Below are positions 26,457-34,398 of a stretch of DNA of 64,000 nt, piece after piece. Under the pieces are notes generated by a model. The model saw nothing but the letters and a program-made list of their open reading frames with translations, was not told the origin of the DNA and did not search any database. Origin of the DNA: Pseudomonas paracarnis (GTDB taxonomy: Bacteria; Pseudomonadota; Gammaproteobacteria; Pseudomonadales; Pseudomonadaceae); NCBI RefSeq assembly GCF_904063055.1, contig NZ_CAJFCN010000008.1, forward strand, positions 186,001 to 250,000, in the 5' to 3' direction. Each line of letters starts with the position of its first letter. Position 1 is the stretch's first letter. Position numbers and translations under genes: made by a program.

Positions 26457-26549
26457 CGCCCATCCAGACACATCCTGCTAAAAGCCTGCCGATCAGCCTT
26501 CGCCCCTCAGTCTAGCCTCTCAGAACACCATCTGAAGAGAGGCCAAGGA

Positions 26550-27008
26550 ATGCCTGATCTACCTGCTTCAAAACGCCTGCGCATCGGCCGCTATAACGAA
26601 TCCAACCGCATTTACCTGCTCACCACCAACACCCTTGAACGTGAGCCCATCTTCAGCGACTTCAGACTTGGCCGTCTGGTCGTACACCAATTCAGAATCG
26701 TTCAATATAAAGGGCTCGCAACCTCATTGGCCTGGGTAGTAATGCCTGATCATTTCCATTGGCTTGTTGCTCTGGAGAAAGGTTCGCTTGCCGACTTGAT
26801 GCGACAAGTGAAGTCCAAGAGCACCCGAATTGTGAATGCGGTGGCTGGCCGCCAAGGTCGCCTCTGGCAGCCGGGCTTTCATGATCATGCCGTGCGTCGA
26901 GAGGAAAGCCTTGAGGGGATTGCACGCTACATCGTAGCTAATCCACTCAGGGCTGGGCTGGTAAAGAAGTTTGGCGACTATCCGCTGTGGGATGCTATTT
27001 GGGTTTGA
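26550..27008 (+). CDS. REP-associated tyrosine transposase (RAYT), Y1 family
   Basis: The 152-residue protein has the Y1 transposase core of the IS200/IS605-like superfamily: the metal-binding HFH (68-70) in WVVMPDHFHWLVALE, the RLWQPGFHDHAVR segment (104-116), and the candidate catalytic Tyr127 in ARYIVANPLRAGLV. This matches RAYTs, single-copy domesticated transposases proposed to spread REP/REPIN sequences in trans. It is flanked by REPINs on both sides (26362-26456 and 27028-27118), and the window carries about ten more. No IS-type terminal repeats are visible. Confidence 0.93.
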   Translation: MPDLPASKRLRIGRYNESNRIYLLTTNTLEREPIFSDFRLGRLVVHQFRIVQYKGLATSLAWVVMPDHFHWLVALEKGSLADLMRQVKSKSTRIVNAVAGRQGRLWQPGFHDHAVRREESLEGIARYIVANPLRAGLVKKFGDYPLWDAIWV

Positions 27009-27027
27009 CTGTAGACCGAGTCGACTG

Positions 27028-27118
27028 CATCGCAGGCAAGCCAGCTCCCACACTGATTGGATTCACACAGTTGGATTTGTGAACACCGCCAATGTGGGAG
27101 CTGGCTTGCCTGCGATAG
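27028..27118. repeat. REPIN flanking the RAYT gene (downstream side)
   Basis: Both REPs are the GTGGGAGCTGGCTTGCC variant; the arms pair perfectly over about 25 bases and enclose about 40 bases. It starts 20 bases after the RAYT stop codon. Confidence 0.92.
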
Positions 27119-27139
27119 CTTACTCACAGTCAGAACGAT

Positions 27140-27580
27140 TCAAGCCGACACCCCCGCATCCGCCATCAACCCCACCCCCTCTATCGCCGTGATCGCACAC
27201 TGCTCGTCAATATCGGACGTGTCCCCGCTGATCCCAATTGCGCCGAGCACCATGCCACTCTGATCCCGAATCAACACCCCACCCGGTGCCGGCACGACGC
27301 TGCCGTGACCCAGACTGTTCAACGCCGCGATAAACGCCGGGCGCTGTTGGGCGTCCAGTGCCAGCAAACGTGAACCCTTGCCCAGGGCAATGGCGCCCCA
27401 GGCTTTGCCGATGGCGATTTGCGGGCGTAGCAGGCTGGCGCCGTCTTCGCGTTGCAGGGTGACCAGATGGCCGCCGCTGTCGAGCACGGCGATGGTCAGT
27501 GGCGCAGCCGAAATGGTGCGGCCTGCAGTAAGGGCCTGGGTGGCCAGCTGGGTGGCGAGTTTCAAGGTTAAAGCGCTCAT
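27140..27580 (-). CDS. GlcG/HbpS family protein (DUF336)
   Basis: The 146-residue protein fits the GlcG/HbpS fold: LTLKLATQLATQALTAGRTISAAPLTIAVLDSGGHLVTLQREDGASLLRPQIAIGKAWGA, and GGVLIRDQSGMVLGAIGISGDTSDIDEQCA. Members often sit beside glycolate or glyoxylate genes and some bind haem, but no reaction is established. It is divergent from gcl and shares its upstream region with the two TTGTATACAA palindromes, so common regulation is possible. Confidence 0.85.
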   Translation of the reverse strand: MSALTLKLATQLATQALTAGRTISAAPLTIAVLDSGGHLVTLQREDGASLLRPQIAIGKAWGAIALGKGSRLLALDAQQRPAFIAALNSLGHGSVVPAPGGVLIRDQSGMVLGAIGISGDTSDIDEQCAITAIEGVGLMADAGVSA

Positions 27581-27671
27581 AGGTGCCGTCCTTATCTTGT
27601 TATGGGTAACGCGGTGAGGTCTGTTTGATCAGATGCTCGATGACACAAATAGAACACAATGATATCTGTTT

Positions 27672-27681
27672 TTGTATACAA
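27672..27681. promoter_or_regulatory. Palindromic operator candidate 1 (TTGTATACAA)
   Basis: A perfect 10-base palindrome followed by T. An identical copy occurs at 27800-27809. TTGTATACAA fits the TNGTNNNACNA pattern of FadR-type GntR regulators. It lies 91 bases before the glcG-like start codon and upstream of the predicted gcl promoter. Confidence 0.55.
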
Positions 27682-27754
27682 TATTTTTCAACAAAGACTC
27701 CATACGTCGAAAAAAGCGCTTCCGACGAACGCAAAGGTCAGTTCACGAAAGGCA

Positions 27755-27784
27755 TTGACCAACGTAGCTCGCCGTGAATACACT
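27755..27784 (+). promoter_or_regulatory. Predicted sigma70 promoter of the gcl operon
   Basis: TTGACC (27755-27760, five of six) and TACACT (27779-27784, four of six) are separated by 18 bases. The start would fall near 27790, so the second TTGTATACAA palindrome would lie just downstream of it, a position suited to repression. Confidence 0.45.
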
Positions 27785-27799
27785 TTGGACAGACACCAC

Positions 27800-27809
27800 T
27801 TGTATACAA
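27800..27809. promoter_or_regulatory. Palindromic operator candidate 2 (TTGTATACAA)
   Basis: Second perfect copy, 128 bases from the first and 28 bases before the gcl ATG. The distance (about twelve helical turns) would allow looping by one regulator. A repressor of the gcl operon (GclR) is known in P. putida; whether it binds this sequence is not something the window shows. Confidence 0.55.
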
Positions 27810-27836
27810 TTACAAAACGCAAGAGGCACCAAAACC

Positions 27837-29612
27837 ATGAGCAAAATGAGAGCAATCGAAGCCGCCGTCCTGGTGATGCGCCGTGAAGGTGTGGATACCG
27901 CCTTCGGTATCCCAGGCGCCGCGATCAACCCGCTGTATTCGGCCTTGCAGAAGGTGGGTGGCATCGATCACGTCCTTGCTCGCCACGTTGAAGGCGCCTC
28001 GCACATGGCCGAGGGCTACACCCGCACCAAGGCCGGCAATATCGGCGTGTGCATCGGCACATCGGGCCCGGCGGGTACCGACATGGTCACCGGCCTGTAT
28101 AGCGCCTCGGCCGACTCGATCCCGATCCTGTGCATTACCGGCCAAGCCCCCCGCGCCCGGATGCACAAGGAAGACTTCCAGGCCGTGGACATCACCAGCA
28201 TCGTCAAGCCAGTGACCAAGTGGGCAACCACGGTGCTGGAACCCGGCCAAGTGCCTTACGCGTTCCAGAAAGCCTTCTATGAAATGCGCTCCGGCCGCCC
28301 TGGCCCGGTGTTGATCGACCTGCCGTTCGACTTACAGATGGCCGAGATCGAATTCGACATCGACGCCTACCAGCCGCTGCCTCTAGCCAAGCCGCTGGCG
28401 ACCCGTGTGCAAGTGGAAAAAGCCCTGGCTCTGCTCGACGCAGCCGAACGCCCATTGCTGGTGAGCGGTGGTGGCGTGATCAACGCCGACGCCAGCGAGC
28501 TGCTGGTGGAGTTCGCTGAGCTGACCGGCATCCCGGTGATCCCGACCCTGATGGGCTGGGGCACGATCCCGGACGACCATCCGCTGATGGTGGGCATGGT
28601 CGGCCTGCAAACCTCGCACCGCTACGGCAACGCGACGATGCTCAAGTCGGACGTGGTGCTGGGCATCGGCAACCGCTGGGCCAACCGTCACACCGGTTCG
28701 GTCGAGGTGTACACCGAGGGCCGTAAATTCATTCACGTCGACATCGAACCGACCCAGATTGGCCGCGTGTTCACGCCGGACCTGGGCATCGTTTCTGACG
28801 CCGGCTCCGCGCTGACGATGTTCATTGAAGTGGCCCGCGAGTGGAAAGCCGCCGGCAAGCTCAAGGACCGCAGTGCCTGGTTGCATGACTGCCAACAGCG
28901 CAAGGCCACCCTGCACCGCAAGACTCACTTCGACAATGTGCCGGTCAAGCCGCAACGCGTGTACGAAGAGATGAACCAGGTGTTCGGAAAAGACACCTGC
29001 TACGTCAGCACCATCGGCCTGTCGCAGATTGCCGGCGCGCAATTCTTGCATGTGTACAAGCCCCGCCACTGGATCAACTGCGGGCAGGCCGGCCCATTGG
29101 GCTGGACCATTCCCGCAGCGCTGGGCGTGGTCAAGGCCGACCCGAGCCGCAAAGTGGTGGCCTTGTCGGGCGACTATGACTTCCAGTTCATGATCGAAGA
29201 ACTGGCGGTGGGCGCGCAGTTCAAGCTGCCGTACATCCATGTGGTAGTGAACAACTCTTACCTGGGCCTGATCCGTCAGGCCCAGCGTGGGTTCGAGATG
29301 GACTACTGCGTGCAGCTGTCCTTCGACAACCTCAACGCCCCCGAACTCAACGGCTATGGCGTCGACCATGTGGCGGTTGCAGAGGGCTTGGGCTGCAAGG
29401 CTCTGCGTGTGTTCGAGCCAGGCCAGATCCAACCTGCCTTGCGCCGCGCCCAAGAGATGATCGAAGAATTCAAGGTGCCCGTGATCGTTGAGATTATTCT
29501 GGAACGGGTGACCAATATTTCCATGGGCACCGAGATCAACGCTGTCAATGAATTCGAAGATCTGGCCCTGGTCGGCAACGATGCGCCGACTGCCATTTCC
29601 CTGCTCGATTAA
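27837..29612 (+). CDS. gcl: Glyoxylate carboligase
   Basis: The 591-residue thiamine diphosphate enzyme joins two glyoxylate molecules to tartronate semialdehyde with loss of CO2. It begins MSKMRAIEAAVLVMRREGVDTAFGIPGAAINP. Val51 in LARHVEGASHMAEG replaces the glutamate conserved in most ThDP enzymes, a substitution characteristic of Gcl. The ThDP-binding GDYDFQF... NNSYLG motif lies in the C-terminal third. The start at 27837 has AAGAGG upstream. It is the first gene of gcl-hyi-glxR-ttuD-pykF. Confidence 0.97.
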   Translation: MSKMRAIEAAVLVMRREGVDTAFGIPGAAINPLYSALQKVGGIDHVLARHVEGASHMAEGYTRTKAGNIGVCIGTSGPAGTDMVTGLYSASADSIPILCITGQAPRARMHKEDFQAVDITSIVKPVTKWATTVLEPGQVPYAFQKAFYEMRSGRPGPVLIDLPFDLQMAEIEFDIDAYQPLPLAKPLATRVQVEKALALLDAAERPLLVSGGGVINADASELLVEFAELTGIPVIPTLMGWGTIPDDHPLMVGMVGLQTSHRYGNATMLKSDVVLGIGNRWANRHTGSVEVYTEGRKFIHVDIEPTQIGRVFTPDLGIVSDAGSALTMFIEVAREWKAAGKLKDRSAWLHDCQQRKATLHRKTHFDNVPVKPQRVYEEMNQVFGKDTCYVSTIGLSQIAGAQFLHVYKPRHWINCGQAGPLGWTIPAALGVVKADPSRKVVALSGDYDFQFMIEELAVGAQFKLPYIHVVVNNSYLGLIRQAQRGFEMDYCVQLSFDNLNAPELNGYGVDHVAVAEGLGCKALRVFEPGQIQPALRRAQEMIEEFKVPVIVEIILERVTNISMGTEINAVNEFEDLALVGNDAPTAISLLD

Positions 29613-29622
29613 GGAGAACCCT

Positions 29623-30405
29623 ATGCCGCGCTTTGCTGCCAACCTGTCCATGTTGTTTACCGAACAGGATTTCCTTGCCCGCTTCAAAGCGGCTGCCGAT
29701 GCCGGTTTCCAGGGCGTGGAGTACCTGTTCCCGTATGAATTCAGCTCTGCCGATATCAAGGCGCAGCTGGACGCCAACGGCCTGACCCAGGTGCTGTTCA
29801 ACCTGCCAGCCGGTGACTGGGCCAAGGGCGAGCGCGGCCTGGCTTGCCACCCGGACCGGGTCGAGGAGTTCCGTGCCGGGGTCAAACTGGCAATCGCCTA
29901 TGCCCAGGTCTTGGGCAACACCCAGGTCAACTGCCTGGCGGGTATCCGGCCACAAGGCGTTGATGACGAGACCGTAGAAAAGACCTTCGTCGCCAACCTC
30001 AAGTACGCCGCCGAGAAGCTGCAGGCGGCGGGTATCAAGCTGGTGATGGAGATGATCAACACCCGCGACATTCCGGGCTTCTACCTCAACAACACGGCGC
30101 AGGCCCTGTCGATTCGCGAGCAAGTGGGCAGCGCCAACCTGTTCCTGCAATACGACATCTACCACATGCAAATCATGGAAGGCGACCTGGCGCGGACCAT
30201 GGCGGCGCACCTGGGCGAGATCAACCACATTCAACTGGCGGACAACCCAGGGCGCAACGAGCCAGGTACCGGTGAGATCAACTACCGCTTCCTGTTCGAG
30301 CATCTGGACCGCATTGGTTACGCGGGTTGGGTCGGCTGTGAGTACAAGCCGTTGACCACTACCGAGGCGGGTTTGGGCTGGCTCAAAACCCATAACGCCA
30401 TCTGA
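29623..30405 (+). CDS. hyi: Hydroxypyruvate isomerase
   Basis: The 260-residue TIM-barrel protein (MPRFAANLSMLFTEQDFLARFKAAADAGFQGVEYLFPYEF) matches Hyi, which interconverts hydroxypyruvate and tartronate semialdehyde. Metal-site segments (VMEMINTRDIPGFYL, QYDIYHMQIMEGD, HIQLADNPGRNEPGTGEINY) are present. It follows gcl by 10 bases with AAGGAG before the ATG. A REPIN separates it from glxR. Confidence 0.96.
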   Translation: MPRFAANLSMLFTEQDFLARFKAAADAGFQGVEYLFPYEFSSADIKAQLDANGLTQVLFNLPAGDWAKGERGLACHPDRVEEFRAGVKLAIAYAQVLGNTQVNCLAGIRPQGVDDETVEKTFVANLKYAAEKLQAAGIKLVMEMINTRDIPGFYLNNTAQALSIREQVGSANLFLQYDIYHMQIMEGDLARTMAAHLGEINHIQLADNPGRNEPGTGEINYRFLFEHLDRIGYAGWVGCEYKPLTTTEAGLGWLKTHNAI

Positions 30406-30427
30406 CAACTGACACAACACAAAACAA

Positions 30428-30513
30428 TGTGGGAGCTGGCTTGCCAGCGATGCGGACACCTCGCTGTATCAGGCATACCCAGGTGATGCCATCGCAGGCA
30501 AGCCAGCTCCCAC
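30428..30513. repeat. REPIN inside the gcl operon
   Basis: The arms TGTGGGAGCTGGCTTGCC and GGCAAGCCAGCTCCCACA face each other; the left element diverges after the core (AGCGATG instead of TGCGATG). It fills most of the 128-base hyi-glxR gap and would be transcribed with the operon, forming an mRNA hairpin. Confidence 0.9.
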
Positions 30514-30533
30514 ATTAAACGAGGATTTTGATC

Positions 30534-31424
30534 ATGGCTAAAATCGGATTCATCGGCACCGGCATCATGGGCCAACCCATGGCCGCCAACCTGCAGAAAG
30601 CAGGCCATCAACTGTTTCTCTCCGAACATCACGGCAAGGCTCCGGCTGAACTGATCAGCGCCGGCGCCGTGGCGCTGGCCAACCCGCAACAAGTGGCCCA
30701 GGAAGCCGAGTTCATCATCGTCATGGTGCCCGACACCCCTCAAGTCGATGACGTGCTGTTTCGCGCCGACGGCGTGGCTGCGGGCCTGTCACCGAACAAG
30801 GTGGTGATCGACATGAGCTCGATCTCCCCTACTGCGACCAAAGCATTCGCCGCCAAGGTCAACCAGGCCGGCGCGCAGTACCTGGACGCACCGGTGTCCG
30901 GTGGTGAAGTCGGTGCCAAGGCCGGCACCTTGAGCATCATGGTCGGCGGCGAACCGCACACGTTCGAACGCGCGTTGCCGCTGTTCCAGAGCATGGGCAA
31001 AAACATCACCCTGGTAGGCGGCAATGGCGATGGCCAGACCGCCAAGGTGGCCAACCAGATCATCGTCGCGCTGAACATCCAGGCGGTGGCCGAAGCGTTG
31101 TTGTTCGCCTCCAAAAACGGCGCCGACCCGGCCAAAGTGCGTGAAGCGCTGATGGGTGGCTTTGCATCGTCGAAGATCCTGGAAGTGCACGGCGAGCGCA
31201 TGATCAAGGGCACCTTCGATCCGGGTTTCCGCATCAACCTGCACCAGAAGGACCTGAACCTGGCGCTGGCTGGTGCCAAGGAACTGGGGATCAACCTGCC
31301 GAACACCGCCGGCACCCAGCAAGTGTTCAGCACCTGCACGGCAATTGGCGGCGGTAACTGGGACCACTCGGCGCTGATCAAGGGCCTGGAGCATATGGCG
31401 AACTTCTCGATTCGCGAAAAATAA
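30534..31424 (+). CDS. glxR: 2-hydroxy-3-oxopropionate (tartronate semialdehyde) reductase
   Basis: The 296-residue protein starts MAKIGFIGTGIMGQPMAANLQKAGH, the NAD(P)-binding signature of the 3-hydroxyisobutyrate dehydrogenase family, and has DAPVSGGEVGAKAGTLSIMVGG and the catalytic-lysine region NQIIVALNIQAVAEAL. It reduces tartronate semialdehyde to D-glycerate. GAGGA precedes the ATG at 30534; the TTG six bases earlier is in frame but less likely. Confidence 0.95.
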   Translation: MAKIGFIGTGIMGQPMAANLQKAGHQLFLSEHHGKAPAELISAGAVALANPQQVAQEAEFIIVMVPDTPQVDDVLFRADGVAAGLSPNKVVIDMSSISPTATKAFAAKVNQAGAQYLDAPVSGGEVGAKAGTLSIMVGGEPHTFERALPLFQSMGKNITLVGGNGDGQTAKVANQIIVALNIQAVAEALLFASKNGADPAKVREALMGGFASSKILEVHGERMIKGTFDPGFRINLHQKDLNLALAGAKELGINLPNTAGTQQVFSTCTAIGGGNWDHSALIKGLEHMANFSIREK

Positions 31425-31435
31425 CCCACACCGCT

Positions 31436-31541
31436 GATCGTTCCCACGCTCCGCGTGGGAATGCCTCTTGTGACGCTCCGCGTCACGCTTTGGGCGCAGA
31501 GCGTCCCGGACTGCATTCCCACGCAGAGCGTGGGAACGATC
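31436..31541. repeat. Nested inverted repeat between glxR and ttuD
   Basis: The outer arms GATCGTTCCCACGCTC and its near-complement GAGCGTGGGAACGATC end at 31436 and 31541. Each arm is itself a small hairpin (CCCACGCTCCGCGTGGG on the left), and the centre holds another (GTGACGCTCCGCGTCAC). This is a different repeat family from the REPs and is common between pseudomonad genes. It fills most of the 157-base glxR-ttuD gap. Confidence 0.85.
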
Positions 31542-31581
31542 GCTGCACCTCTAATAACAAGAATCCCCCGGGAGCCCGCTT

Positions 31582-32862
31582 ATGTCGGTCGATCCGCAAC
31601 ACCTGCTTCGCGAGCTGTTTGCCACAGCCATCGACGCCGCCCACCCCCGGCAAGTCCTTGAACCCTACCTGCCTGCCGACCGCAGTGGCCGTGTGATCGT
31701 GATCGGAGCCGGCAAAGCCGCGGCCGCCATGGCACTGGTCGTCGAAGACTGTTGGCAGGGCGAGGTCTCGGGCCTGGTGGTCACCCGCTACGGCCATGGC
31801 GCGCCATGCAAAAAAATCGAAGTGGTCGAAGCCGCCCATCCGGTGCCGGATGCGGCCGGCCTGGCCGTGGCCCAGCGCGTGCTGGAACTGATCAGCCATC
31901 TGGGTGAAGACGACCGCGTGATCTTCCTGCTCTCCGGCGGTGGCTCGGCTCTACTCGCCCTGCCCGCCGAGGGCATCACCCTGGCGGACAAGCAAGCCAT
32001 CAACAAAGCCCTGCTTAAATCCGGCGCCACCATTGGCGAGATGAATTGCGTGCGCAAGCACCTCTCGGCGATCAAGGGCGGTCGCTTGGCCAAGGCTGCG
32101 TGGCCGGCCACGGTGTACACCTACGCGATCTCCGATGTACCGGGCGACCAGGCCACGGTGATTGCCTCGGGCCCGACCGTCGGTGACCCGAGCACCTCAC
32201 AACAGGCCCTGGCGATCCTCAAGCGTTACCACATCGACGCCCCCGCTTCGGTGCGCAGTTGGTTGCAGAACCCGGCCTCGGAAACCGTCAAGCCCGGCGA
32301 CCCGGTGCTTGCCCGCAGCCACTTCCAATTGATCGCCCGCCCGCAGCAATCCCTGGAAGCGGTAGCAGTAAAAGTGCGCCAGGCCGGTTTCAGCCCGCTG
32401 ATCCTCGGTGATCTGGAAGGCGAAGCCCGCGATGTGGCCAAGGTACACGCCGGCATCGCCCGCCAGATCGTGCAGCACGGCCAGCCACTGGCGGCGCCGT
32501 GCGTGATCCTTTCGGGGGGCGAAACCACCGTCACCGTACGCGGCGACGGCCGTGGCGGGCGCAACGCGGAATTCCTCTTGAGCCTCACCGACAGCCTCAA
32601 GGGCCTGCCCGGCGTGTACGCCCTGGCCGGCGATACCGATGGCATCGACGGTTCAGAAGACAACGCCGGCGCGATCATGACCCCCTGCAGCTACCGCCGT
32701 GCCGAAGCCCTGGGCCTGTCGGCCAGTGATGAGCTGGACAACAACAACGGCTACGGCTATTTCGCCGCCCTGGGCGACTTGATCGTCACCGAGCCGACGC
32801 GCACCAACGTCAACGACTTGCGCGCCATCCTGATCCTTGAGACTGCCAACCATGACGCCTGA
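31582..32862 (+). CDS. ttuD: Glycerate 2-kinase (TtuD/GckA, MOFRL family)
   Basis: The 426-residue protein has the N-terminal DUF4147 domain (VIVIGAGKAAAAMA, VIFLLSGGGSALLALPAEGITLADKQAINKALLKSGATIGEMNCVRKHLSAIKGG) and the C-terminal MOFRL domain (GGETTVTVRGDGRGGRNAEFLL, DTDGIDGSEDNAGA). Family members have been called hydroxypyruvate reductase (TtuD), but they phosphorylate glycerate to 2-phosphoglycerate. Position between glxR and pykF fits the kinase role. Its stop codon lies inside pykF (11-base overlap). Confidence 0.93.
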   Translation: MSVDPQHLLRELFATAIDAAHPRQVLEPYLPADRSGRVIVIGAGKAAAAMALVVEDCWQGEVSGLVVTRYGHGAPCKKIEVVEAAHPVPDAAGLAVAQRVLELISHLGEDDRVIFLLSGGGSALLALPAEGITLADKQAINKALLKSGATIGEMNCVRKHLSAIKGGRLAKAAWPATVYTYAISDVPGDQATVIASGPTVGDPSTSQQALAILKRYHIDAPASVRSWLQNPASETVKPGDPVLARSHFQLIARPQQSLEAVAVKVRQAGFSPLILGDLEGEARDVAKVHAGIARQIVQHGQPLAAPCVILSGGETTVTVRGDGRGGRNAEFLLSLTDSLKGLPGVYALAGDTDGIDGSEDNAGAIMTPCSYRRAEALGLSASDELDNNNGYGYFAALGDLIVTEPTRTNVNDLRAILILETANHDA

Positions 32863-34267
32863 CAAGAAGGTCAAAATCCTCGCCACTCTGGGCCCGGCCA
32901 CCGACGGTATCGATGACATCCGCGAGCTGGTGGAGGCCGGGGTAAATATCTTCCGCCTCAACTTCAGCCACGGTGACCACGCCGACCATGCCCAGCGCTA
33001 CCAGTGGATTCGCCAGGTCGAGCGCCAGCTCAACTACCCGCTCGGTATCCTCATGGACCTGCAAGGGCCGAAGCTGCGGGTGGGACGCTTTGCCGAAGGC
33101 AAGGTGCAGCTCGTACGCGGCCAGGCCCTGCGCCTGGACCTGGATGAAACTTTGGGGGACCAACGCCGGGTCAACCTGCCCCACCCGGAAATCATCGCGG
33201 CCCTGGAGCCGGGCATGGACCTGCTGCTCGACGACGGCAAGCTGCGCCTGCGCGTGATCACCAAGCATGCCGACGCCATCGACACCACCGTGCTCAATGG
33301 CGGCGAACTGTCTGACCGTAAAGGTGTGAACGTCCCACAAGCGCTGTTGGAACTGAGCCCACTCACCGCCAAGGACCGCCGCGACCTGAGCTTCGGCCTG
33401 GAGCTGGGTGTGGACTGGGTGGCGCTGTCGTTTGTGCAGCGCCCGGAAGACATCCGCGAAGCCCGCGAGCTGATTGGTGATAAGGCGTTTTTGATGGCCA
33501 AGATCGAAAAGCCGTCAGCGGTGCAACGGCTGCGCGAAATCGCCGAACTGAGCGACGCGATCATGGTGGCCCGGGGTGATTTGGGCGTGGAAGTGCCGGC
33601 CGAGAGCGTGCCGCAGATCCAGAAAGACATCATCAGCACCTGCCGCCAACTGGGTAAGCCGGTGGTGGTGGCCACGCAGATGCTCGAATCCATGCGCTTC
33701 TCGCCAGCACCCACCCGCGCCGAAGTCACCGATGTCGCCAATGCGGTGGCTGAAGGTGCGGACGCGGTGATGCTGTCGGCGGAAACCGCCTCGGGCGAGT
33801 ACCCGCTGGAAGCGGTGCAGATGATGAGCAAGATCATCCGCCAGGTGGAAAACGGCCCAGACTACCAGGCACAGTTGGATGTCAGCCGGCCCAAGGCAGA
33901 TGCCACGGTGTCGGACGCCATCAGCTGCGCGATCCGCCGCATCAGCAGCATCCTGCCGGTGGCGGTGCTGGTGAACTACAGCGAGTCCGGCAGTTCCAGC
34001 TTGCGCGCGGCGCGGGAGCGGCCCGTGGCGCCGATCCTCAACCTCACGCCCAACCTGTCCACGGCGCGACGCCTGAGCGTGGCGTGGGGCGTGCACTCGG
34101 TAGTCAATGATCGGCTGCGCCAGGTGGACGAGGTGTGTTCCACCGCGCTGGAAATTGCCCAGGCCCAGGGCATGGCGCAGCGTGGCGATACCTTGGTGAT
34201 TACCGCAGGGGTGCCGTTCGGGCAGCCGGGGTCCACCAATTCGCTGCGTATAGAGACGCTGATTTAG
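32852..34267 (+). CDS. pykF: Pyruvate kinase
   Basis: The 471-residue enzyme starts MTPDKKVKILATLGPATDG and contains the substrate/metal motif FLMAKIEKPSAVQRL and GDLGVEVP. It converts phosphoenolpyruvate to pyruvate with ATP formation and completes the route from glyoxylate. The ATG is inside the ttuD end (ATGACGCCTGA), so it is coupled. Pseudomonads usually have a second pyruvate kinase elsewhere; the name pykF here follows the gcl-operon gene. Confidence 0.96.
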   Translation: MTPDKKVKILATLGPATDGIDDIRELVEAGVNIFRLNFSHGDHADHAQRYQWIRQVERQLNYPLGILMDLQGPKLRVGRFAEGKVQLVRGQALRLDLDETLGDQRRVNLPHPEIIAALEPGMDLLLDDGKLRLRVITKHADAIDTTVLNGGELSDRKGVNVPQALLELSPLTAKDRRDLSFGLELGVDWVALSFVQRPEDIREARELIGDKAFLMAKIEKPSAVQRLREIAELSDAIMVARGDLGVEVPAESVPQIQKDIISTCRQLGKPVVVATQMLESMRFSPAPTRAEVTDVANAVAEGADAVMLSAETASGEYPLEAVQMMSKIIRQVENGPDYQAQLDVSRPKADATVSDAISCAIRRISSILPVAVLVNYSESGSSSLRAARERPVAPILNLTPNLSTARRLSVAWGVHSVVNDRLRQVDEVCSTALEIAQAQGMAQRGDTLVITAGVPFGQPGSTNSLRIETLI

Positions 34268-34282
34268 CGCCTGTCAGGGCCT

Positions 34283-34367
34283 CATCGCGGGCAAGCCCGG
34301 CTCCCACATTTGATCGAGTTTGCATGTCGAACATCAATCAAATGTGGGAGCTGGCTTGCCTGCGAGG
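34283..34367. repeat. REPIN
   Basis: The left REP (CGGGCAAGCCCGGCTCCCAC) and right REP (TGTGGGAGCTGGCTTGCCTG) are different variants facing each other. It begins 16 bases after the pykF stop and ends 31 bases before the urea transporter ATG, leaving little room for a promoter. Confidence 0.85.
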
Positions 34368-34398
34368 AGGGCAACTCGGTCTTATTGACTCAACCCAA

